This document shows, piece after piece, positions 23,201-36,000 of a stretch of DNA of 64,000 bases (position 1 is its first letter; each line of letters begins with the position of its first letter). Origin of the DNA: Diplonema japonicum. Taxonomy: Eukaryota > Euglenozoa > Diplonemea > Diplonemida > Diplonemidae. The position numbers and the translations under genes were made by a program. The notes beneath the pieces were generated by a model, which did no database searches, was not told the origin of the DNA, and saw nothing but the letters and a program-made list of their open reading frames with translations. The stretch lies in contig OZ025716.1 in assembly GCA_964019335.1 (NCBI GenBank), positions 186,001 through 250,000 on the forward strand, given 5' to 3'.

Positions 23201-26200
23201 CTTCGCCCTTATGTGTACCACGTTGCGCAGCAGCTTTGCGCTTGTATGTCACGCTACGACTCCCCTCCGCCTTTGAAAGGTAAGTGTATCGAGGCGGTCA
23301 CCAAACTCGTCATCCAAAACTCCGGTGGGCATGACGCCTTCCCTCTTGTTTTCCACAGCCTCGTCCAGGTCGTCCACCAGATAACCGAGGGCTACGAGGC
23401 GAACCGCAGCCCCGGCACCGCGAACCTCACCTTTAACAACGCAGGCTGGTCATGCACTGATGTGTGGACCGCAGCAGCGTGCGCCCTCGGTCATTTGTAC
23501 AGGTCGCATCTCGGGAGCATCTCTTCATCATTATTTAAAGTAGCACGGTCTGACACCGAAGCAGCTGGGTTAGAGTTAGGCATAGAACCGCGGGTCTTCC
23601 AAGAAACATGGTCTGGACCAGATTACGAAAACGTTTTAGAAAGCAGTGTTGCACCGGGCGGGCCTGCGAAAGAGGCCACGAAACAAGACCCTAACACCAG
23701 AGAGGTCCCGTACCCTCTGGACCACGATTCGATTGTGCGCGCGCTGCAAGGGTTCGGGTCGCCGTCGCTGTGGTTGGGCAACCTGGCCCAGACGATTCTA
23801 GGAGAGAGCCCTCGGAGCGCGTTGGTTTCGGCGTCATCCGTGGCAAGGGATTTCACACCATTGGCGTTCGAGCTGTTCGGTGCTGCGTTCACCGCTGTCT
23901 GCTCGGAGCCGGCACGCATCACCACATACATGAAGTCGGAGGTATCTGCAGGCAAGAAGCACGACTCCGTCCGCATGAACAGGCTCTTAGGGGAATCCAA
24001 GAACACACAACGTGAGCTACTTCGCACCGTGTCCCAAGTCATGACGTACTCACAGCTGCCTCGCGAGGTAATCCAACGCCTTCTACACTTGGCGGAGTTC
24101 TACGAGCGATACGAAGAAGCGACTGCGGCGGTGGACAAAGGCGGTGCCCCAATGCTCCTAAACAAGCCACCAGGGAGGTATATATTAACACCGATGGAGC
24201 TTTGCAGGTTGGCAGAACAGTGCGGCCTGCACGCAAAAGCACTCCACTGGGCAGAAGCAGAGGTGATTCGAAAAGGAGACGTCCCAGAAGCATGCCGCTC
24301 CTTGGTAAAAGCGTGCAAGGCTTTGGAAGTGGGCGGGGCCGACGAAGGCGTTCTAGCCGTGCTGAAGTCCACAAGCGTAGTAAACGACGCATCTTTACAA
24401 GAGGACCTGGGGAGGTGCGACAAGGCACTGACGCAGTACACTCTGGATGAGAACAGGGAAGGCATTGTGAGATGCCACGAGAAACTAGGGAACTGGAGAG
24501 AGCTTATGGACACCAAGCTGACTCCAGAAACGTCGCTGTCTGTAGCAAGGGCATCGTGGGTACTAGGCGAGTGGGACTCACTAGAACGTGCAGCACATGA
24601 AATCCTCATCAGAGACACCTCCGGGCCTTCAGTTCGTCCTGGCATCGGGCAGTTCTACCTGGCAGTGGTGTCGGCCCAAAGGGGTGAGTACGGTACTGCA
24701 AGGGAATATATATTCAGCGGTCGCCGTGAGTTAGACGGGGAACTTAACGTGTACTTGACTGAAGGTTATTCAAGGTATGGTGATTTCTTTTTTTTTTTTT
24801 TTTTTTAACACAAAAAAACCTGGTACTTTCAGATCTTACGATACATTGGTCAGCATCCAGCAGCTTGCAGAGCTGGAGGAGATAATCGATTACAAATCGT
24901 CGGCAGCTTCGATGCCCGCAGAGTGGCAAGCAGAGCGGCTTCAGCACCTCAAGCACGTTTGGAACACCAGGTCCAAGAACATGCTGATGGACCCATTGTC
25001 CTTGCGGGGAACGCTGACGCAGCGCAGCCTGCTTGTCCAGCCGCATGAAGACCCGAAGCCGTGGCTCGACTTCGCAGCGTCGTGCAAAAACCCGTGGGAG
25101 AAGAAACACGCGACAGAGGTCCTTAAATTAGTAGTGAAGGGAAGAGATCTGAACATATCAGAGCTGATACTGGAGGGGACGGACCCGGAGGTACTGCTGG
25201 CGATACTAAAGCATCAATGGGACACAGGGCCGAGAACGGCCGAGCTGGTAAAGGTACTACAAAAAAAAAAAAAAAAAAGAAAGAAAGAAAAAACAAAAAG
25301 GACGCATCGCTTCTGGCAGAATACTGCAACGAAAGTAACTACGATGCAAAGGCGCAGAGCTTGGTCTTGTCGACGGTGTGGATGCAGGAGATTGATGTGG
25401 GGAAGGACACCACTCTGGAAAGCTTGGAAGAGTGCGTGGACATCTCGAAGCATCTATCAGGCGAAGTGCGTGAAACAGTGTGGAAGGAATGGGCAAGGTA
25501 CCACAGCAAGGAGGCCCTGGCGAAGAACAGCGTCCGTCACGCGCTGCAGGCGATGAACGGTTTTGTGAAGAGCGTCAATGCTGATGATGCGCAGCTCAGC
25601 GCACCTGCTGTGCTGCAACTCCTTCACCTTGTCTTCCTGTACAAAGACAAAGATGAGGTAGTTCAACACGCTAACTCAATATTCAGCGAAGTTCCTACCC
25701 CACTGTGGATCCAGGTCGTCCCCCAGGTCGTGGCCCGACTTGGCGAGACCGGAAAGCTAGGGAGCTTTGTTGAAGAGCTGTTGTGTTACGTTGCAGCGTA
25801 CCTCCCCGGCGCGGTGATTTACAGCCTTCTCCCCCCGTTGACCGCTAGCTCCTCGACAGCCCCAAGGGTGTTGGCTGCGGAACGGGTATGAAACACTTTT
25901 TTTTTTAACCCATAAAGGACCGGAGCTGAATATTCAGCTAAAAAAATTTTTTTTAAATTCTGCTAAGGCATTTTTAGTGCTCTGCATGCCCACTCTTTAA
26001 AGAGGGGCCTTATTGCGCGACTTTTTTTATACTGAACGCTAAATCGCTCGTAAGTTTTTGCATCCAAACTGCAAGGGGAGGAAAGAAATAGTGGCACAGA
26101 CATTGTTTTTTTTACACCCCATAAGGAGCAGCCCCGAAAGTACTTCTGAAGAAGCGTCAGTGTCACCGGATGATGGAGATATCCCGGATATGGAATGGGA

Positions 26201-28753
26201 TGACAAAATCGAGGTGGGGAGGAAAATATTTCGCAAGGTACCAGGTCCAAGTGTACCAGTAGTGGGTCTCAACGGGCTGGAGGTTTTTCCTTTGTTTTTG
26301 ATAGGGCGGCCTCCTGTACTTTGAGTTGTTTTTCACTCCTGCGGCTCTAAAAGGCTATCGTGGGGTGAGCAGCAAGCCATTCGAGTGGTATAGAGGCCTT
26401 TGGATACTTACAGGGCTCATAATCAAGACAGATATCAAGGTCTACTGGGCACAGGATGAACTCAGATACCCCATATTCACAATATTTCAGAACGGTGGCA
26501 AAGAAATCTTGTCAAACAACATCATCGCAAAAGGGTGGCACCCACATCAAGTGTTCCCCGCCGGAGCCTAAGGTACCTACCCCTCAGGGTGCACCTTCAC
26601 GTACCAAGGGTGCACCTTCAATGTGTCCTGAAAAGATGCAAAGGCACGGAACTGCACTGTGTGCAACAAATTAGAGAAAAAACGCACCCAGGCCATGTTC
26701 TCGTGCAGAGATTGCAACGTAGCAATGTGCTCTGTGCCCTGTGCCCTGTGCCCTGTTTCGAATTTTTTCATTTTAATGACACCTTAAAAAACCACCTGAG
26801 AACCTCTTGAAAACCACTTGAAATAGAAATACGTTTAAATTGGACAAGTCGCATATCTGCGGCACCTCGGACCTTGTGTTCAAAGAACGGCCATAAGTGG
26901 TGAAAAAAAAATAACCAGCCCACCCTGCACGCTGAATAAGCGCTGCTTGCCGAAACCATGAAACCTCCGGATAGCATGTGCCCTTTGCAAGAGTTGTTTC
27001 TCTCAAATGCTGCTCTACCACCAAAGTTCGAGCGCGTCTGGGGCTGAAATGCAGGCCGCTTCGCGCTCCAGAAATGGGGTAGTGAAAATAATATAGGTAC
27101 ACACCCTCTAACTCCACCCTCGCCATTTTATTTATGGTATTTGAACGAAAAGTTCAAAATAGACTTTTTAGACGAAAAATAGCGGTCCTTTATGGGTTAA
27201 ACAAAAAAAAAAAAAAAAAAAAAAATAAATAAAAAGGTCATCCAACATATTGCGAAGAAATTTCCGTCACTTGTTTCCGACGCGCGGCTGATGGCGTTGG
27301 AGCTGACACAGACAGCCGTCTTGTTCTCTGAAAAGTGGAAAACCGCCTTGGAGGATGCCCACAGCAACTCCAGAATGTACCCCTTAGACGCCCTGTCCCA
27401 ACTGATGCAACGCCTGAAATCCCCTGTGAACCTAGACGAATACCAGTTCAAAGAAATGCACGGTTCCGCACTGCTTAAGGCAGAAGAGGAATGGACAAAC
27501 GGCGGCATCAACGACGAGGCGGCGAACCGAAGAGGCTGGGTCCTCTGCACGGAAGTACACCGACATCTACAGGGCCAGCAAATGCAGGGCAACAGCGTTC
27601 ACAAATACGTGAATTTGGAGAGAACGGCTCCGGGGCTGCACGCTTCCAAGGTACATTTTACCCACCCATCCCACCCTTTTTATTATTATTTTTTTTTTTT
27701 TTAAACCAGGATTTCAGTCTACCAGTACCAGGATTCGCTGCGGAGCCCGACCCTCCATTGATCAAATCGTTCCAGGATAAACTGACGATTCTGGCGTCAA
27801 AAACACGGCCGAAGAGAATATCGCTGTTGGACAACCGTGGAGCGACACACGGATTCCTTCTGAAGGGACATGAAGACCTACGTCTCGACGAGCGTATAAT
27901 GCAGCTTTTGGGTTTGGTGAATAGTCTAATGCACAAGCAAGGTTGTGGCCATGCACCAGACATCATGCGGTTCCCGGTAATACCATTAGGGGCTAACGTG
28001 GGTCTGCTCGGGTGGGTGACAAACGCGGAAGACTTGAACAGAGTGGTGATGGCCGGGAGGAACCCCTCTATGCGAGAGTACGAGAAGACGTTGATAAAAA
28101 CAAGCTGCAACATAACAAAGGTCGACAATGAGTGGGGCGGGCTAACCATCACATCAAGGGTGACCGCTTTGAAACGCGTTGCTGCGGAAACTGATGGAGA
28201 CGACATCCACCGAGCTCTATGGCTCGGCTCCGCATCCTCAGAAGAATGGGTTACGACAAGATCAACTTACACACGATCGTTAGCTGTGATGTCGATGGTG
28301 GGTCACGTCATCGGGCTAGGCGACAGACACATGGAAAACATAATGCTTCAGAAAGGTACTGGCCGTGTTGCGCACATTGATTATGGGGACTGTTTCGATG
28401 TAGCTCGTGAGCGGTCTAGGTATCCTGAAAAGGTTCCCTTCCGGCTTACAAGGCAGTTAGGACACGCTACTGGTGTTGGAGGTGTCCGTGGAGTCTTCCG
28501 GCGTACTTCAATTCGCACGATGGAGGTTCTTCACTCTGGTCGGGAGCTCGTTGTTGCGATGCTTGAGGCTTTTCTTCACGACCCTCTCATACAGTGGAAG
28601 GTGACGGAGGCGAGCCGTGTCGTCGGGTGCATTCTTACAAAGCTCGACCCTGGCACAGGAGGCATCTCGAACAAAGTGGACGACCTCGTCGCCGAGGCAA
28701 CCGACTGCAACAACATTGCCGCTGCGTACCAAGGCTGGAGACCGTGGTTGTGA
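20291..28753 (+). CDS. TOR: TOR (target of rapamycin) serine/threonine kinase, 2315 aa, five exons
   Basis: TOR is the growth- and nutrient-sensing PIKK at the core of TORC1/TORC2. Exons are 20291-24774, 24833-25253, 25301-25885, 27237-27650 and 27710-28753; all introns are GT-AG and the joined frame is exact. The start is the ATG after GGGGGAAAAAAAAA. Residues 1-1300 are HEAT-like helical repeats, followed by FAT. The FRB lies in exon 4 (LELTQTAVLFSEKWKTALEDA). The kinase domain in exon 5 shows RPKRISL, FLLKGHEDLRLDERIMQLLG, catalytic GLGDRHMENIML and metal-binding HIDYGDCF, then PEKVPFRLTRQL and VMEVL-like segments; it ends in a FATC with QGWRPWL at the very C-terminus. Length is close to other TORs. 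In FRB the rapamycin-contact Ser appears to be Ala and the contact Phe appears to be His by eye, so reduced rapamycin binding is possible. Intron 3 carries a transposon. Confidence 0.95.
25905..27200 (+). mobile_element. Decayed piggyBac-type DNA transposon with intact TIRs and TTAA duplication
   Basis: Both ends are bounded by TTAA (25905-25908 and 27197-27200). Immediately inside are 14-bp perfect terminal inverted repeats, CCCATAAAGGACCG at the left and its reverse complement at the right. TTAA target duplication and CCC-type termini are defining features of piggyBac. Inside, the + strand retains transposase pieces: an acidic lead-in near 26140-26230, FELFFTPAALKGY (about 26317-26355), EWYRGLWILTGLIIKTDIKVYW with the following ...PIFTIF (about 26383-26490), and a Cys-rich C-terminus NCTVCN...FSCRDCN...MCSVPC (about 26645-26745). 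Most of the DDD catalytic core is missing and frames are broken, so it is a dead, internally deleted copy. Confidence 0.92.
26058..26790 (+). pseudogene. piggyBac transposase remnants
   Basis: Three separated frame fragments resemble the N-terminal part and the C-terminal cysteine-rich domain of piggyBac transposases; the middle, which should hold the catalytic aspartates, is deleted between about 26570 and 26600. Stops and frame changes separate the pieces. The C-terminal fragment ends at a TAA near 26787 after a tandem TGTGCCCTG triplication that has disrupted the last cysteines. No functional product is expected. Confidence 0.85.
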
Positions 28754-28988
28754 GTGTTTTCCCGCTTTTTAATTAACAAAAAAAAAAAAAAGTCCGCTCG
28801 TGTGGGGGGGTTTTTTTTTTTTCTTTTTTTTTCTTCTTTCCAACCAAAAAAAAAAAAACTTTTTTTTTTTTTTTTTCAATCGCGTCATTCTTTTTGGTTT
28901 CTTTTTTTTTTTTATTTTCTTTGCTTCCCCCAGCACATCATTGAGAAACAAAAAAAAAAAAAAAAAAAGAGAAAAAGAAAAAAAGAAT
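28754..28988. other. TOR-GFA spacer with polypyrimidine-AG signal
   Basis: The 235-bp gap consists of A and T runs. A strong polypyrimidine tract ending TTTGCTTCCCCCAG at 28933 lies 56 bases before the next ATG, followed by an A-rich leader. It is a good candidate splice acceptor. Confidence 0.5.
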
Positions 28989-29423
28989 ATGTCTTCAGCC
29001 AAGGCTCAGTGCTACTGCGGCGGTGTGGAAATCGAGCTGGACACATCTACAGCACCGGACATCAGCACGTACTGCCACTGTGACGACTGCAGAAAGGCCC
29101 ACGCATCACCCTTGTACCAAGCGGTGTACAATGGAGATAAGAACAAGGTAAAGATCCTGAAGGGGAAAAGCCTTATCAAGGAGTATAGGAAGGAAGGGGC
29201 TCCTCTGGTCAGAGCATTTTGCACAGAGTGTGGGAGCAGGGTGTACAACGACCATGACCATATCGGCATGGGGGTCTTCCCTGGTATGTTCTCCCCCGCG
29301 CTGCCAGACTCGCACAAGCCCAACCTCCACTTCTTGGTCAAGGAGGCCATTTTCCCATTAGATAAGCTATCTGACAGCCTCCCTAGGGTTAACTCAGTAG
29401 AGGAAATTCAACAACAAGCCTGA
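28989..29423 (+). CDS. GFA/CENP-V-fold zinc protein, 144 aa
   Basis: The protein belongs to the glutathione-dependent formaldehyde-activating enzyme (GFA) fold family of small zinc-sulfur proteins, which also includes CENP-V. Motifs are in the usual order: AQCYCGGVEIEL with CYC at the N-terminus, YCHCDDCRK with the zinc-binding CHC..C (residues about 32-37), then FCTECGSRVYN with the C..CG pair (near residue 80). A long beta-rich middle and the length of about 140 aa are typical. The biochemical substrate of most members is unknown, and formaldehyde activation should not be assumed. The ATG follows the A-rich leader; the gene is single-exon and co-directional with TOR. Confidence 0.92.
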   Translation: MSSAKAQCYCGGVEIELDTSTAPDISTYCHCDDCRKAHASPLYQAVYNGDKNKVKILKGKSLIKEYRKEGAPLVRAFCTECGSRVYNDHDHIGMGVFPGMFSPALPDSHKPNLHFLVKEAIFPLDKLSDSLPRVNSVEEIQQQA

Positions 29424-30013
29424 TTAATGATATCCATGTCCTCCCCCACCCTGATTCTCCCCTTTTTCTTATTTACGACGCGGAACGCAGAAGAAGAAAA
29501 GAAATTATTTCTTTTTATAGCGTCTAACTATCAGTATATATTTTTTTTTCCCCCTCTCTTTTTTTTTATTTCATTCTTTCTCTCTTTTTTTTTTTTGTTT
29601 ATCACATTTTTTAATATCTTAAAAAAAAAAAAAGAAGAGGAAGAAGAAAAAAAAAGGGGGGGGGAAGGAAAAAAAAAAAAAAGAAAAAAAGAAAACCATA
29701 AGAAAAACGGAGATTACCCCCGCTCTCTCTTTGCACAAATGAAACAAAAGAAAGAAGAAAAGAAAGAAAGAAAGAAAAAACGAATAACTTGCCCTATTCC
29801 TTTTTTTTTCTTTCCTTCCTTTTTTTTCTCTTCTTTCTTTCTTTGTCTTGGTGGGTTGTGTTGTAATAACACCTCCTCCCCCTTCCCCGTGAATTATTTT
29901 CCTAGAAGTGTTTTCAGAAAATTAAAACCTTTAAACAACGCAAAACAGGTGGAAGGCGGGAGGGGGTGGAGGAGGTGGACGAAACAAACAAAAAAAAAAA
30001 AAAAAAAAAGAAT
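29424..30013. other. Intergenic, homopolymer-rich; possible acceptor before the giant gene
   Basis: Purine-rich and pyrimidine-rich tracts fill the gap. A pyrimidine-rich stretch ending in CCTAG at about 29905 precedes the leader of the next gene. No gene seen. Confidence 0.5.
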
Positions 30014-33000
30014 ATGACGAGGAGTAATAAAATCCACCCGAACGGAGAAACACCGCATTCCGAGCGCACCGAGAGCGAAATGGAAGAGCTCCGAGAAGAA
30101 GAGAAAAACATCGTCACAGAAAGTGTCGAGGAAACCATCTCCAGACTGATGCTGAAGAAGGGACTAATGCGGCGACCAAGACTAGGACTCCACGAGGCCA
30201 TTCAAAGAGGACAAGTTGAAGTCGTAAAACAAATCTGCTCAGAAAGATGCGGCCAGGTGTCTATCGACGAATGCAGCGGTGAAGGAGCTCCAACAGCATG
30301 GGATGAAACACCATTAATGGTCGCATGCCAAGCTTACTATCTACCAAATCCCGTTCAACTCCGCATAATTGACTCTCTACTAGAAAACGGAGCACGGCCA
30401 CACATTACTGACAATAAGGGCAGATCTCCTCTTGCTCTCTCGATTCTATCCTCCCCGGACTCCATCGCTCCTGCAATGTACAATCCGTCTCCCTGGTATA
30501 AATGGGGGGACAGTGTGTTGTGCCGGTGTCGGGAAAACATAAACTGTTGGGAAGAAGCCACCGCTATGTCGTCCTGGCAGTCCGCCCTTTGCAAAGGCGG
30601 CATCATGCTCCACACCATTCGGCTGGCAAAAACGAACACCGTTGTAAAGGACGTACTTCCAATGGAATTGACGCGAAATGTTCCAGCAGACCGAAACAAG
30701 CTCTCACTTGGAACCACTGTTCTCATTAAGGATTCTAACGGGGTATGGCATGCTGGGGTTATCTGCGCGACGAGCCGGAAGGGCGGTTTCGACGTTCGGA
30801 AAACCGGTCCTGAAAACCCCCTCAGAACGCATGGTCTCAGGGAGCTTGTTGTTCGCGGGTTGGGTCGTGACGACATTCGGATACCTCCTCAACACCCGCA
30901 TCCTTTCCGCCCTGCCACAGAGGGCCAGCTTTACCCCGGATGCAACGTCCACGTTCTCCTCCCGAACTGGCCCGCTTTCCGAAAAGGGATGATCCAAGGC
31001 CGCAACACCATTCAAGGCGGTTTCAACGTCCTCTTAGACGAAAATGTTGACAAGGAAACTGGCGGGCTTGTCACAGGCGCCTCGCATAAATGGCTTCACT
31101 TCCTGAAAGGGGTGTCCGAGAACGGCAAAAGAAAACAGAGCGAGCTTCCCGAAAACGACGATAAAAAACAAACAAAAGAACCGATTCTGTCCACGAAGTA
31201 CATCGACATGGTCATGCCAGAGTCCAACAACAGGGCCTCAGGCAGATCGTGTTTACTAGTTGGCGTGCATGTTGAGTGGATCCGTGTGCGGATTGAAGGC
31301 CCCGTTGCATACAGCAATACACCGGTGATCGTGAAGAAACTATGCGCGGAGCGACGCGAGGACATCAGCGGGAAGTTTAAAACACGAGAGGAGTTCGGGG
31401 ACGATGCTAAATGGAACAAACAGGAGGGGACGCAACGGGTTCCCTTGCAGTACACCATCACCACAGCGTCGCGTCTCACGGGGAGCCAGGTGGTCGCCAT
31501 TGCTGCGAGGTACTCGAACATTGCGGCGCTGGTGGCGTTGCGTGAAGTGCACGAGATCAGAAGCAAGGACTGCCTCATTGATTGGCACGAAAGCCACCAA
31601 TCGTGCGACCTCGTCACTGACCCTGAGGTCGCGCTCTTCTTCCTGTCGCACGGTGTGGACTTCTGCCTTGCGAAAACTGTCCGCAGTTGCAACTACAGCA
31701 AACGCGACCAGTGGCGTGAGGTCATTCGTCTTATCGCTCAAAAAAAACACGGCGACCAGTACGCATGGGCAGTCACGTCCCCAAGTGAGCACGGGCTAAA
31801 CGCAGTCGGCTGGGCGTGTGCCTTGGGGCGTCTTGACGTGCTGAAGCTCCTCCTCCGCTTCCCGCATGGTGTTCTGTCTGTTCAGCAGTCATACAAAGCA
31901 GGCATGCATCCTCTGTTCCTTGCTGTCAAGTCAAAGCAAATCGCGCCCCTTAGACTGCAGCTCGTCGAGATGCTTTTAGAACACGTTCAGCCCGATCACA
32001 CCCATGCCCTCGCCGCTGCCGTTGAGGAGGGCAGCCAGCCGATCATCCGGTTGCTGTTAGGCAGCTTAGAAGTAACTGTTACTGTGGTCCTCGCTGCAGC
32101 CGTTGTTACCGCAGCCTGTCCTGGTTTGAAGTTCTCAAGTGTCAGTGCTTCAAGCCCGGCTTCTGTCCCCGCGGACAGTCCTCGGGTGGTGAAAAGGCCT
32201 GATGACGTGAATCCTTCAGAGACAATGCGATACGTGATGCCCCATGACCTCACCATGAACTTCGAGATTATAAAGCTGCTGTGCCCCGAGGGCAAGATTG
32301 AGATGCTGCCTGTGAAGATCGTGTCGCGTGCAGTTAAGCATCCAGCTGGCGGGTACCAGCACACTGGGTGGCTGAGCCTTCTGGAGCGCGTAACATCGGA
32401 CTGGCAGGCGTGGAACGACACGGGTGAGACGGCACTGTCCATCGCTGTCATGCACGAAGACCACGTGATCGTGGACCTCCTGCTGGAGGACGGTAGGTGC
32501 AACCCCAATGTACGGACATCTTCAGGGGAATATCCAGTCGGACTTGCTTGCAAGCACAACAAAGGTTCTTTAGTACTGGAAACCATCCTGAAGTCCAACC
32601 AGGAAGTATACATAGGGGGAACCCTCGCACTGCCTCGTGTGTGCAAGCGGATGGACAATAACATGTTGAAAGCACTGCTTGAATATTCCTACTCGGGGAG
32701 CACGTCGATTCTGAACTTAGAAGAGGCGGAGGGCGCCACACCGTTTGAGTTCCTTCTGAACCGTGATCCGATCCAAGACAAGGCAACGAGGACAAACCTA
32801 CAAAACATGGTGAGGATACTGGTGGCAAAGGGTGCCCATGCCCAACCAGAGCTTATCGTGAAGCACGCGGGGGAGAATGATGGGTGGCTGGAGACATTAA
32901 AAGATGTGATGAGGCTGAGTGATGGTACCTACGCACGCCCTATCCCGACACCCGGGAAGCAGTCTGCGTTGATGTGCGCCATTCTGAAGGGGAACTATGA

Positions 33001-36000
33001 GATGGTGAAGTTTCTCGTAGAGTGCAAGGCCGACCTCCTCCAAACTGACGCTGATGGACGGTCCGTGCTGGTCATGGCCATTGAAGCGCCGTTAGAAAAC
33101 GTTAAGTACCGCAGAGATGAAACGAGGCAAAGGGTACTCGAGGAACTGTTGGTTGCAGCGCCGTTGTCTTTAATCAGGGCGAACGGTGTCTTGGCGGCCG
33201 CTGCGCGACGGAACAGCTTGCAGATGATCGAACTGCTGAACCGCAAGACAAACAGAGACTGGTGCGAAGAGGACGAGATGGACGTGGACGCAGCAACGAA
33301 CACAAGACGCAGCCCTGTGGAGCTGGCGTCCGACCAAGCTGTTCAACGGTTACTGATAGACATGAACTTCCGACCGAACCTGGGCAACCTGGCCAAGCGT
33401 GGAAAATTCAATCTCATGATGCACGCGCTGCAGAAATGCGACGCACAGAAAGGCAGCCAAAGCTTCAAAACATGGCTCGAACAACGTTCCACGCGAACGG
33501 AGGAGGAAGCCACCAAGGACCACGTCGGGCGATCCGCTCTAGCATGGGTCCTCAGCAGAAGATTCGCCGACATCCTCACAAATGTCCCTGAGGGAGGCGT
33601 TGCCGCGTTTAGGTACGTTGACAAAGACATGTTGACGAAGTGGGGGATACCGGACCACCCAAGCTCCTGGATGTTGGGCACCGCATATGCCGGGGACCGA
33701 CAGGGCCTAGTGATGTGGGAACCGCAAGCTTCAAAACGGCTGCCGAAGCTCCAGAGGATCCCGACGGAGCTGCATCGGCTCGTGTTGAAAAACGCAAAAC
33801 TGCAGCAACACAAGAAGAAGAACAAGGGGCTCCAAGTTCTCGTCAACATAAGCAACGTGACCAAGTCGAAAACAGCCCTGCCAGTCTACCGTAAGATGGT
33901 ACTGGAGGACTGTGAACGCGACAAGGAGTCAAACATGCGGTGCATCGTCACGTCAGAGCCTGTACGGACGTCGGCAGGGATGGAGTGCAGCTTTGTGGCC
34001 CCGCTCAAGGTTAGCCTGTCTGACTGTGTGTTGTACAGCAAGATCGCCGACATGGAAAACGAGACAGTTGCATTAAGGCTCCTCTCCTACACACCGATAG
34101 AGGAAAACAATCTGCGTGACGAAAACGGTACCGGCGTCTTGGAACTAGCAGCAAGGGAAGGCGACCACAACCTAGTCTCCTTCATTCTAAGTAGACCGGA
34201 GATCCGACAGTTCGTATCACCCGAGAGAAATCTCAACGAATCAAGCTTCGGGTATTGTGCAACAGCGCACCCGTGTGCCGCAGCTTTATGCGCTGCGGCT
34301 GCCAGCCGGAAGTACAAAGTCTGCGAATTATTGCTTGGAAGAAACAAAAACACCGACGGCAAACCGTATGCAACACCAATGGACCGCAAAGATGGACGGA
34401 GTGTGGGGCAATGGGCGGCTTCTAAGTGCATTGTAACCCTGCTTCATGACACGCTGGGACCGGACCACAAGGTCGAGAGGGACGTGCAGCTTTTCGATTT
34501 GTGCCACTATGCTAGAAGAGGTTGGTTGGAAGTAGTGGTATCCCTCTCACAATCGAGTTTCAATGTGGATATCAACCAGACCGATTCACACGGCAGAACC
34601 CCTCTTATCCAAGCAGCGTGGGGGTCTCACGTCGAACTAGTCGCCGTACTGCTCGATCAAGGCGATGCTTACGTTGACGTCTTCGACATGTCAGGGCGCT
34701 CCGTGCTTGGTGCGGCTGCTCTGACCTCATCGCCCGACACAGAAGCTGCCGCCATCGAGATCGCAACGACGGTCCTTGAACACAAGAGGCTCAGGTACCT
34801 CTCGGGCAACGACAGCCCGAATGTCACGAACTTCCTGCAACGCTCGAAGGCGTTGTCGTTGGCTTTAACAGTACCGGCACCGTCATCGAAGATAGTGGAG
34901 CTTTTCCTGCAAGCAGGGTCTTTGGCGAACGAGACACACATGGGAAAGTCTGCAATCCGGCATCTCGGGAACGTTGCTTCCGAGGATAACAGCCAGGACC
35001 GTCAGGCAAAGGTGGCGTCCACACTAATCGAACAGCTGTTGACCTGGAAAATCAAGGTGATCGACAAGAAATCTCATTTGTTGAATCGGGTGGGCTCCGT
35101 GGTGGAGCACAACGAGCTGTCCAAGCGGTATCGCGTGAAGTTCGAAGACGCTTCCACAGGGGAGAAGACAACAACGTTCGAGTGGGTACACGTCGACGAG
35201 ACAAAATGCCTCCACCAGGGCGAGGCTGCCTGCGGGAAAATGCTGCACTCCGACTTCGAGCATGTGGTGTCAATGGGCTGGCCCGAACAGGTCGGCTTAA
35301 TGATCGACCTCGGTGCCATTGAAGGCTACCACGGAAGGGCGCTGCCTTACATCTGCAGCGATACATTGAAATCCACGTTGCTGCAGTGTCTTCGTGTGCT
35401 CCGCCCTGTTTGGGAAAAGGAAGACCTGCTTCCCCCAGTCCCCAACGCTAGAAACAGCTTAGACCTCGTTGAAACGCCGTGCGTTCCGGCAGAATGGTAC
35501 GTCCTCCGGCATTTACTCCGAGGGTTGAACACAGCCCATGGCGACAGCAGCCAAGGGCCTACCCTGCAGCAAGCTGTCAATGAACTTCTTGAAGAGGAGA
35601 AGGAAACCTTGAGACTGCTTCCGTTGTGGTTGTACCGAGAAGCCATTGCAGACTGCTTGGGGGATGATCTGACGTTCTTCTCCGATCTGTTCGTGTGGCA
35701 CCAGCACAGGCTGAAGGTCAGCCTTTGCGAATCGTGGGGACAGTCGTTAATCAACAACACACAAGATTTAGAGGCCACACAGGCTTCTCGAAAATCCGAC
35801 TTTGCAGTATTCAAAGCACTGTACACGAAGGGTAAGGAAATGCAGTCCGCCGGGGGGACATTAGAACTCGCTGTGGAGTACGGGTGGGTACAGGCTGTAG
35901 AGTGGCTTGTTAAGGAACAAGGCGTGAAGCCGAATGTTACGAACACCGCTAACAAACCGATACGAACGGTGGCGTTGGAAATCGATAAGAGGACCCACGA

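Larger units (their letters stand above)
25886..27236 (+). other. TOR intron 3 (1351 bp), expanded by transposon insertion
   Basis: The donor is CGG|GTATGA and the acceptor AAAAAG|GTCATC. Removing the piggyBac element plus one TTAA would leave an intron of about 59 bp made mostly of T and A runs, the same size as the other introns of this gene (47-59 bp). The exon join gives ...LAAER|VIQHIAKKFPS, which fits the FAT region. Confidence 0.9.
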
